From contig NW_014578095.1 in NCBI RefSeq assembly GCF_000485595.1, positions 1 through 32,797 on the forward strand: 32,797 bases of DNA, read 5' to 3'. The position numbers and the translations under genes were made by a program. The stretch comes from Priapulus caudatus. Its lineage: Eukaryota; Priapulida; Priapulimorpha; Priapulimorphida; Priapulidae. Numbering within the stretch: the first letter of the stretch is position 1; every line of letters begins with the position of its first letter. Positions 25,463-32,797 of the stretch are shown piece after piece. The notes under the pieces were generated by a model. That model did not search any database. It had not been told where the DNA came from and worked only from the letters and a program-made list of their open reading frames with translations.

Positions 25463-27033
25463 AGATACAGATGCCCTAGTGACGACTGTAATGGAATGGT
25501 AGAAGATCAACAGACGAAGGATTTGAGTAAATTGAAACGAGAGAAGTGGATCGCGAGAATCGGTCGAAAGGAATTCAACCCCTCCATCCATGCTAAAGTT
25601 TGCGGTGATCATTTTGTTACTGGTAAGAAATAACGATGATAACATAATAACAAATTTCGTCATTTCACTTCTCAATCTAATGATCGATAATATTTCGTCA
25701 AACTAGACAATGTTTATAGTGTGCTTACATGTAAGCCAACCATGTTACATGCCCAACGTGATAAAAGTAAACAAACCAATCGGGGGCACTCTTTAGTCTT
25801 TTACATTGTCATTTATATTATAATGTAAAGACAGCGGATTTCAATATTATTGTATTGTGTATTTTTCACCGTTTAAGTTGGTTTACATAGTATAATAAAG
25901 TCACGGTGTTGTACTGTCACGGTGCCACCAACATTAGCTACACCGTTTCCAGAAAATACACTTTGTCATTTTGAGTTGGCTGGAGAGCAGATTTCAGAGG
26001 AGAAACCTGCTGACAACAATATTAATGCATCCAAGGATTGTGGCAGCACAGTGACTACTGAACTACTCCAGAAAACTACTGAGGTATGTCAACAACTGAC
26101 TACAGAAAACTTGGAGCTAAAATATAGACTGTCAGAGTCCACCGTCAGTGAGGAATCATTCCGAGACAACGACAGAAAGGTAATTTGTTACACCGGCCTT
26201 CCTACATTTCTGACACTGATAACTTTGTTTAATTTTGTTAAGGACCACATACCAGAAAGTTCGCGTGTGCCATTTACGCGCTTTCAGAAACTGATGCTTG
26301 TTTTGATGAAACTCCGACTTAATGCTAATCTTCAATACCTGGCCTATGTTTTTAACATTTCACAGTCAACAGCTTCGAGGACTTTCCTGATTGTGATCCA
26401 TGTTCTGTATATGAGGTTAAGGGGGTTTGTGTTTTGGCCAGAACGAGATGAGCTGCAGATGACTATGCCCATGGAATTCCGAAAACATTTTGGTTTGAAA
26501 GTTGTCGTTATTATTGACTGCTTCGAAATTCATCCAACTTGCTTGCCCGTGCAAAAACATGGTCATCATACAAGAGCCACAACACTGTGAAATTTCTGAT
26601 AGGTATCACTCCACAAGGATCTATTTCCTTTCTCTCGAAAGCATGGGGTGGCCGTGCTAGTGACAAATACATAACTGAACATAGTGGGCTACTGAACAAA
26701 CTCCTGCCTGGTGACCTGATTCTGGCAGACAGAGGGTTTGATATAAAAGAAAGTGTTGGATTGATGTGTGCAGAGGTAAAAATCCCGAGTTTCACAAAAG
26801 GAAGAGCCCAGTTACCTGCTCTTGAAGTTGAATCGACCCGAAACATTGCACATGTACGGATTCATGTTGAACGTGTGATTGGCTTGGCGCGGAACAAGTA
26901 TCAAATTTTGTCAGATACTCTCCCAATAGACTTTATGAACAATGCACCTGGTGATGTACCTGCTGTTGACAAAATTGTCACTGTGTGCTGTGCATTGACA
27001 AATTGGTGTGAATCTGTTGTGCCATTTAACTGA
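25463..27033 (+). pseudogene. THAP-domain DDE transposase (PIF/ISL2EU-like), one disabling break
   Basis: Exon 25463-25625 reads CPSDDCNG, REKWIARIGRKEF and KVCGDHF, a THAP zinc finger (C...C...C..H), followed by a GTAAGA donor. After an intron, from about 25922, come TTELLQKTTEVCQQLTTENL, then GLPTFLTLITLFNFVKDHI and FTRFQKLMLVLMKLRLN (helix-turn-helix), then VVIIDCFEI (first catalytic Asp). A short deletion near 26545 shifts the frame. The second frame reads [34 protein letters not shown] (second Asp) and [15 protein letters not shown] (Glu), ending at 27033. All three DDE residues remain, so decay is recent or mild. It acts by cutting its own ends in the nucleus. Confidence 0.82.
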
Positions 27034-27524
27034 CTACCCATGCCAGTACTTACCACGTTACTGGTAGTGTAAAATTGTTGTATGTTAATCTGATGCTGAT
27101 GCAATACCGTGCGCACAAAAGATGTACAGGTTGTGCTATGTACATGTAATGTATCATGTATATTTTGCAAATTTAAAGTGCCAATGCTAATTAAATAAAT
27201 TATCATGTCAGGTAATTAAAATTTGCAATCTCAATATATATATATATATATTGAGATTGAAAATTTTAATTACCTGACATGATAATTTATTTAATTAGCA
27301 TTGGCACTTTAAATTCGCAAAATATACTTGATACATTACATGTACATAGCACAACCTGTACATCTTTTCTGCGCACGGTATTGCATCAGCATCAGATTAA
27401 CGTACAACAATTTTACACTACCAGTAATGTGGTAAGCACTGGCATGGGTAGTCAGTTCAATGGTACAACAGATTCACACCAATTTGTCAATGCACAGCAC
27501 ACAGTGACAATTTTGTCAACAGCA
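26961..27524. repeat. 564-bp hairpin: mirrored transposase 3' end
   Basis: The arms 26961-27242 and 27243-27524 are inverted copies about a centre at 27242.5 with no spacer. The centre is a perfect ATCTCAA(TA)n TTGAGAT palindrome. The left arm is the last ~70 nt of the transposase frame plus its 3' untranslated part. The right arm carries a few substitutions relative to it. Confidence 0.92.
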
Positions 27525-27548
27525 GATTCAAGGCACAGTTTTTATAAT

Positions 27549-27600
27549 TTAACCCTTTGCACTCCATAGGCCATGTCAGTGGCCAACGCGATTTTCTCAG
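27549..27600 (+). mobile_element. piggyBac-like left terminus with TTAA and hairpin
   Basis: TTAA at 27549-27552 is followed by CCCTTTGCACTCCATA and the hairpin GGCCA/TGGCC (27569-27584). The layout matches the ends at 12879 and 16453. No matching right end was found in the window. Confidence 0.6.
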
Positions 27601-27772
27601 CAGCTCCATAAGCCACCTCAGTGGCCAAATTTATTCTCATTTTCTTTACTCGATGGCACCACCTTCCAGTGAATGATTTTCTCCCAATCTTTACCACAAG
27701 CTACCTTGAACATTATTCTTCCCTGTAGATGTCACCACATGTTTATTTACCCAGTTTTAGCCAGTCTGAACC
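27601..27772 (+). repeat. 172-bp direct repeat flanking the P-element fragment, copy 1
   Basis: Matches 29205-29375 with a few changes, sharing CTCAGTGGCCAAATTTATTC, CGATGGCACCACCTTCCAG and TTTAGCCAGTCTGAACC. It begins with CAGCTCCATAAGCC, a near-tandem echo of the preceding terminus. Confidence 0.9.
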
Positions 27773-27920
27773 ATAAAGTTGTATATTAGAGCCCCTAGAG
27801 GGCGGACTCCATCAAATCGCTGCGATTTCGTGGAGCGGTAGCCGCCATTACTGATAGGGGAAACTTCTTCTACTCACACTTCACAGGATTTCCCTAATTG
27901 AATGGACGGCAGAATCGAAA

Positions 27921-28449
27921 ATGCCAAATTCATGTGTTGCATACGGTTGCAATAACAGTTACAAAAAGGGAAGTGGCATAATCTTTCACAGGTAAGTTCC
28001 CATATTAATTTTTATTAAATTTATGCAAGCTGTTTTAGAGGCATGAACTCGTTACTTTGCAAACAGGGGACTCAAGTTGTTTACTTTGAAATTGGATTTG
28101 TTGCATGTGCTGTGTAAATGGTTATTACCCCATTTACCAGTATTGTGCTTTGCTAGACCGAGCATGAGCTCGCCATTTGGCTGTGCCGGAGATAAGGGGG
28201 TGCAGCTTTAGGGAGGGAACAAGCATACCCTAAATAATACTGAGTGGGGTGGGATAAATATTTGTTTTAGTCACTTTTGACTTTTTTCCCCCTTTTCAGA
28301 CTGCCTCTTAGCAACCCAGCATTAATTAAACGGTGGCTTGTGAAGATCAGCCGAGACGATTTCACTCCCAGAAAATACAATTATCTCTGCAGCAAACATT
28401 TCCTGAAGGAGGATTATATGACAGGGGAGAATTTACTTTGTTTTTAATT
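27921..28449 (+). pseudogene. THAP-domain exons of a P-element-type gene
   Basis: Exon 1 (27921-27991) starts with ATG and reads MPNSCVAYGCNNSYKKGS, then FHR, before GTAAGT. Exon 2 (from 28300, acceptor TTTTCAG) reads LPLSNPALIKRWLVKISRDD, then YNYLCSKHFLKEDY, and hits a stop at about 28447. C....C, W, C..HF is a complete THAP DNA-binding zinc finger, which binds the element ends in P-element transposases. The split Arg codon joins in phase. The stop soon after the THAP domain may mean a missed splice site or truncation. Confidence 0.8.
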
Positions 28450-28869
28450 TTATGTCATGTAGACTCTAGTCTATGTATGTTTTTAGGCAACTATAAACTT
28501 TAATGAAGCTGTATTTTTGTAGACCTCTAAGTCTAGTCGCTTGCCTTTCTATGTCTATTTCTTGTCTTAGTCTTCTAAAGTCTTTAAGCTTGAGCACAAT
28601 TAAGAGTTGTTAAAAAAGAAAATGTTAGCAAGTAACCCCCTGCAAGCCTGTGCTGTGGTTCAAATAACTTAATATAATAAGGTAAGCTCAAACTTAGTTT
28701 ATAGGTAAATTAAGCCAATCATATTGTTTTTAACTGCACTTAGTACCTGTAGTTTGAGTCTACTAGTATTTAGTCTTTATAATTAGGTACCACTCCCCCC
28801 CACCACCCTTACCCTTCCTCGATCATTCATACGGTGGTTTTAGTGACTGTGGCAATTTTCTTCCAACAG
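28450..28869. other. Unassigned interval between THAP exons and catalytic exon
   Basis: AT-rich, with repeated TAGTCT/CTAGTCT words. It is probably intron or deleted coding sequence of the P-element-type gene. No exon was recognised. Confidence 0.4.
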
Positions 28870-29276
28870 ACAATGATAGACTTGCTACAGAAGCCCTCGT
28901 CTTTATGGTAGTTGGATTGACCAATAGTTGGAAATTTCCGGTCGCATACTATCTTGTTGATCATTTACCTGGAAGAGTTCAAGCAGAGGTCATCAAACAG
29001 CTGATTTGCTCTCTCACTGAAGCAGGATTGAATGTACATGGCATAGTGTGTGATGGTTCATATGCAAATCAGACAACTGCATCATCATTGGGGTGCACCA
29101 TCTCTGCAGAATCACTGACCCCCTATTTCAGTCACCCACTGCATCCTGAGGAGAAAGTGTACTTTGTGTTTGATGCATGTCATCTTGTCAAGCTAGTGAG
29201 AAACCAGCTCCATAGGCAGCCTCAGTGGCCAAATTTATTCTCATTTTCTCTACTCGATGGCACCACCTTCCAGTGA
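28870..29276 (+). pseudogene. P-element/THAP9-type transposase, catalytic fragment
   Basis: After an acceptor (TTCCAACAG) the frame reads NDRLATEALVFMVVGLTNSW, then KFPVAYYLVDHLPGRVQAEV, GIVCDGSYANQTTASSLGC and VYFVFDACHLVKLVRNQLH. VCDG and the 'FDACH..KLVRN' block are catalytic landmarks of P-element transposases. Similarity ends at 29205, where the second copy of the 172-bp repeat begins, and the frame then runs into repeat sequence to a stop at 29276. The C-terminal part is missing here. A C-terminal fragment of the same superfamily lies at 1356-2385. Confidence 0.8.
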
Positions 29277-29375
29277 ATGATTTTCTCCCAATCTTTACCA
29301 CAAGCTACCTTGAACATTATTCTTCCCTGTAGATGTCACCACCGTTTATTTACCCAGTTTTAGCCAGTCTGAACC
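29205..29375 (+). repeat. 172-bp direct repeat flanking the P-element fragment, copy 2
   Basis: Second copy of 27601-27772 (offset 1604). It starts inside the transposase frame at CAGCTCCATAGG. Confidence 0.9.
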
Positions 29376-29479
29376 CAATTTTCCATAGCAACTGTAAGCA
29401 TCTAAACAAATATGGCGGCTAGCGACAAATGATACAAGAAATTCAAGAAAGATTCAAGAAAGAGTAATATAATTTGTAA

Positions 29480-29562
29480 TGGAGCCAGATCCAAAAAGAT
29501 ACCGGCAAGCTTCTATAGCATTATTTGCATTCCCAAGCACGTCGAAAAAAAGCCAGCAAAGG
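29480..29562 (+). CDS. Possible first exon of a TE gene
   Basis: The ATG at 29480 reads MEPDPKRYRQASIALFAFPS, then TSKKSQQ, and ends AAAG|GTAAAT, a usable donor. The short basic start followed by a 'SI..FF'-like phrase resembles the first residues of hAT-type proteins. No later exon was found downstream. Low confidence. Confidence 0.3.
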
Positions 29563-30751
29563 TAAATTCAAACAGAGATTTCTATCCTTACTTTGTAGGA
29601 AATTAGGCCTTCTTTTCTGCTGCACGTTTTTTCATTAAAAACTTAAGTGCAGTGTTATTGAATATTGAGTGAAAATCCTGTTTTAATGCCATCAGTCGAA
29701 AATTCAAATGCAGGCACTATAGCTAGTTTTTCAGGGAGATGTTTAATAGCCCAATTTGTTTTGGCCTATAAACCAAGCCGCTTTTGTTTAAAGAAAATGC
29801 CTTTAGTGAAAATGCCCTTTAAAGAAAATGCCAGAATTCACGTATTTGTTATAAGCAACTCCGAATCTGGCTCAGTACTGAAAGTGTCTTAGCAACTTTC
29901 AACTTTTCGGTACTGAAAGTAGGGGTTTCTTAACATCTTAAATGTTTTTTCCATGATAAATCCTACTTTTAGGGTACTTCCTTGGTTTTTCATTAGAATC
30001 TAGCACTTTGTGGCTTTATAGAAAAACAATTATTGTGCAACGCTTCCTTTTTTCGTGAAGAAAACAGGGCTAAACAAACAGCTGAACAAAACACACAAAA
30101 AAGGAAAAAATATTGGTAGTCCATGAAAATTTCAAAGCAGCCACTTGGATCATAGATATAGGGGTATCTATTGTATCATAACAGTAGTATTGTTGAAAAC
30201 ACTTTTCTAAAATTTTGAACGGTTCGAGTACTATATACGTGTAAAAGATTTCTTGCCCTCTCTTTTTTTCAAGATAAATTTTCATCCTACAAAGAAGAGA
30301 CATCAATTTTCAATTGTATTTATTAGTAATTAGTTATTCTTTTCTTTTTGTTTTAACGGGGGATATCGTAAAATAATTTATTAAAACTGGTTTTTTTAAC
30401 ACTGTATAAAGAATCTAAGAAAGATAAATAAACCCAGCGTTTCGCTACATATTAAATTTTGTTTGATACTTCAACATTCAACAGAAGAATTGTGCTGCAT
30501 TTACATAGGTTTCATTTTGTTTCCTTTAGCAACGAAGTTAAAACTGTTGACATAGAACAAACGGTCTGATTGTAGAAATGACGCAACTAATCAGTTAGGT
30601 ACGCTCTCATAGCGAGGTATATTTACATCGCAACCACATCGCATGCGTGTGTTACTTGAAGCAGTTGATACAAATAGTAGTGAAGCTAATAGTAGGTACA
30701 TCATTATCCAATAGTATAACTACTTACATCAAGGTTGTTATGTGAAAGTAT
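29563..30751. other. Unassigned AT-rich interval
   Basis: Short frames at 29665-29889 (plus) and 30306-30070 (minus) show no recognisable domain. No hairpin, tandem repeat or terminal repeat was supported. Confidence 0.4.
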
Positions 30752-31232
30752 TTGGACGGCGCTCGCCCTCCACCTTCCAAACGTAAATCGCAGGAGGAGA
30801 AAATAGATGGCCAGCGTGTCTACGATAAGACGAAAAGGATGCGTGCGTTCCAGCCAGCGTGGAAATCGTCATACCCGTGGCTAGAGTATGACCCAGCCAA
30901 TGGTATGACCTGTGGGGCAGGCTGCATGTCTGGTAGTTTTTTCACCGGCACTACAAACTATCGTTTGGAAACTGTTAAAGCGCATGATGCTTCCGAAGGC
31001 CACAGAAAGATCCTAGCAAAAATAAATGCAAGGACCATGCCTGAACACGAAACAGTGGGTGCAAAAACACTAACTTTAATAAACAAGGCCACAATAGCAA
31101 AACTAAATATCCTGATTAGAAATGCACATGCTATTGGAAAAAACGGCAGGCCCTACACCGATTACGTCAAGCTGTGCCAGCTTGACAAGGCCAAGGGGTT
31201 AGATGTCGGCAGCACTTACCTCACCGACAAGA
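30752..31232 (+). pseudogene. hAT-type (ZNF862-like) protein, N-terminal half
   Basis: The frame has no ATG at its 5' end: the first in-frame start is TTG, so an upstream exon is likely. It reads FQPAWKSSYPWLEYDPANG, then CGAGC, then FFTGTTNYRLETVKAHDASE and GHRK, a TTF/BED-like zinc finger (C..C...H...H). NILIRNAHAIGKNGRPYTDY, KLCQLDKAKGLDVGSTY and LTDKTG follow. At about 31232-31236 it runs into repeat block R2 and the frame ends in repeat sequence at 31294. The catalytic core is absent; a core fragment of the same class is at 24742. Confidence 0.7.
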
Positions 31233-31235
31233 CCG

Positions 31236-31440
31236 GATGTTGTGGGAAGCGGATAGACACACGTGTTATTGGAATCTGTCCCAGTGTTGCGTGAAATTGG
31301 TAAGTTACTTAAACAATGATTGTGATCCTAAAAATCTTGGATAGTCCTCAGTCTAGCGTGTTGTTTGACTCTAATTAATGGCTATTTTCTGTAACAACTG
31401 TACATGAAGTGTCCGATGTTTTGTCACACGGAAATGAATA
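31236..31440 (+). repeat. Dispersed repeat block R2, copy 2
   Basis: Matches 20941-21144. It truncates the hAT-type frame. Small homopolymer differences separate the copies. Confidence 0.88.
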
Positions 31441-31489
31441 AATCGTGGGATGATACAAATAAACAATTTCTGGGACAGCTTTGTTTACG

Positions 31490-31930
31490 TAACGTAGACA
31501 GACAGCATTTTGTACGTCCCCTTTACGTGGTTTTGTGTGATCGGTTGAATTTCGAAGAGTTTAAATAAAACTGAACCTATTAATGCAAACAATGCATTTT
31601 GAGGCATTTTACAAGTTGCAAATTTGTTTTGCGACAAAATTATTCCAGATAATGGCATATTTTGTACCTTTGTTTACGTAACTGGTACAGCCACTACGCA
31701 TGTCTGTCCAGGTGACGTGATAATGATTTTTTTTAGAATGAAATTTTAAAATATTTGAAATAAAAATTATGTATTTTACCCAAAAGGAAAGCTACTCGCC
31801 CCTTTCACATATACCATGTATTGATTTATATATCAAAAGATGAAATTTATGGAATTTACGTAACATTCTGGACATTCTAGTGTCTGTCCTTTTATGTGAA
31901 TATTTGGTGTAGGCTGTCCAGTTTAATGTA
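31490..31930 (+). repeat. TTTACGT-rich dispersed repeat, copy 2
   Basis: 31853-31925 matches 14191-14265. The preceding part has the same TTTACGTAA/TTTACGTGG word style, as does 14265-14450, but aligns only loosely. No coding. Confidence 0.65.
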
Positions 31931-32087
31931 TTTTTCCTCGGTTGAGTGTAACGAATAAGATGAAAAATTATTTCCCTTGGCTTTGTGACGCGCCATAGAT
32001 GGGGCGGCGGTAGCACAAGGAACTGGGGGGATTCCTACCAGGTTGTAGTCATTCATCTATTTTTTCTTCGTTTAGCTTTGTTACACT

Positions 32088-32797
32088 ATGACGGAGCAGA
32101 GCGGGCAATCGGAGTTAAACGATACTTTGAGGGAACTTCTGAGTGAGTTTAAAGGGCAGAAAGCAGAGTTAAATTCTTTACGAGATGAGGTTCGAGGCAA
32201 TTCTCAGGCTGTTTCAAATGAGGTGAAAAAACTGAAATCGGAGAAGGACCTGATCTGGAAATACACGGGAAACTGAATTCAGTACGTATTTAATGGAGAT
32301 TTGTTAGATTCCGTTACCCAATCTTGTGGGTGTGTAACGACAAAGTGTCTCATGCCAGAGAGATTTTAACAGAGATTGGCAGAAAGTTGAAGCAGAGAAA
32401 TAAGCTGATTCGTATTGCTGACTCGTCCGAGGCCGGTTGGGATACAGTGTGTCAGTACGAGGCGAATCCCGTGGCTAGTGATTCAGATGATGAATCCCGT
32501 ATTCGGTAGGCTGAGGCGCGGGCTGTGCGCCAGAAAAAAGTCCAAGAAACAAAGCCAGCACAAGTCACCATATTTTAATGCTGCAAGGCCTAGCACTTTT
32601 GCTGCTGCTGGTGGCGGTCATCCCGGGATGGGGCCTTCGTTCGGATTCACAGAGAGAGGACAGCAAAATTGTCCGGGGATACGGAACTTTCGTCCATCAC
32701 AAGGAGCCTCCTATCCAGGAACGTCATATTCAGGGACGCCATTCACAGGACGTGGTGTCGGAGCCTGTTTCGCCTGTGGGGAGTTCACTCACTATCG
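32088..32797 (+). pseudogene. Retroelement gag-like ORF, three frames, runs off the window
   Basis: The ATG at 32088 opens a coiled-coil-like start (LRELLSEFKGQKAELNSLRD, then NEVKKLKSEKDLIWKY). The frame is lost near 32274. A second frame (about 32324-32508) reads VSHAREILTEIGRKLKQRNK, RIADSSEAGWDTVCQYEANP and VASDSDDESRIR, then a stop. A third frame from about 32530 to the window edge reads QHKSPYFNAARPSTF, a Gly/Pro-rich linker and GACFACGEFTHY, the start of a CCHC zinc knuckle. The pattern is that of a gag/ORF1 nucleic-acid-binding protein of an LTR or DIRS-type element. Polymerase genes would lie beyond the window. Confidence 0.6.

Noticed and set aside
26901-27569. Two similar ORFs on opposite strands presented as a gene pair
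   Set aside because: They are the two arms of the 564-bp hairpin read antisense to the transposase, so their similarity is explained by the inverted repeat.

Overview
The window is eukaryotic, probably from a marine invertebrate and perhaps a mollusc or another lophotrochozoan. The evidence is spliced gene fragments with GT/AG junctions, AT-rich introns, THAP-type transposases, tRNA-derived SINE sequence, (TG)n and (TA)n microsatellites, TTAGGG repeats and two assembly gaps (25 N and 10 N). No intact host gene is evident. Almost every recognisable coding segment belongs to a transposable element or a multi-copy TE-like gene, and nearly all are broken by frameshifts, stops or truncation. The species assignment is only an impression.

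Layout. 1-3608: exons of a RecQ-type helicase gene, split by an exact-offset 648-bp direct duplication with a P-element-type transposase fragment between the two copies. 3840-6381: at least six exons on the same strand of a DUF6589-like gene, starting only 231 bp after the last helicase exon. 6447-7022: collapsed PIF/Harbinger element (MADF/Myb-like gene on plus, transposase start on minus). 7140-8379: member of an RNase-H-like, transposase-like family that I cannot name. 8380-12660: repeats, nested insertions, a gap and a 1.5-kb stretch with no recognisable content. 12879-14139: piggyBac element with both ends and an internally deleted but open 264-codon ORF. 14140-16450: SINE, palindromes, minisatellite and the empty-site counterpart of a locus near 9.2-11.1 kb. 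16453-18117: second, decayed piggyBac. 18117-20480: dispersed repeats and a degenerate satellite-like array. 20941-22772: foldback structure carrying a 388-bp MITE, plus a PHD-finger fragment. 23390-23830: 3' end of a LINE-like reading frame on minus. 24402-25256: alternating purine-pyrimidine tract, hAT fragment, minisatellite. 25270-27524: second fragment of the unnamed family, interrupted by a THAP/DDE element whose 3' end is mirrored into a 564-bp hairpin. 27549-29375: piggyBac-like end and a THAP/P-element fragment between 172-bp direct repeats. 30752-31232: hAT N-terminal part. 32088-32797: gag-like retroelement ORF running off the window.

The genes do not form a pathway. The most interesting candidate for an undescribed system is the collinear RecQ helicase plus DUF6589 locus, which could be a helicase-carrying mobile element or one fused gene. 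Second-tier signals are two tiny hairpins flanked by perfect 9-bp direct repeats, piggyBac ends that all place a hairpin 14-16 nt from the terminus, and occupied/empty site pairs inside the window that give insertion boundaries directly. All similarity statements come from reading motifs by eye. No database search was run.
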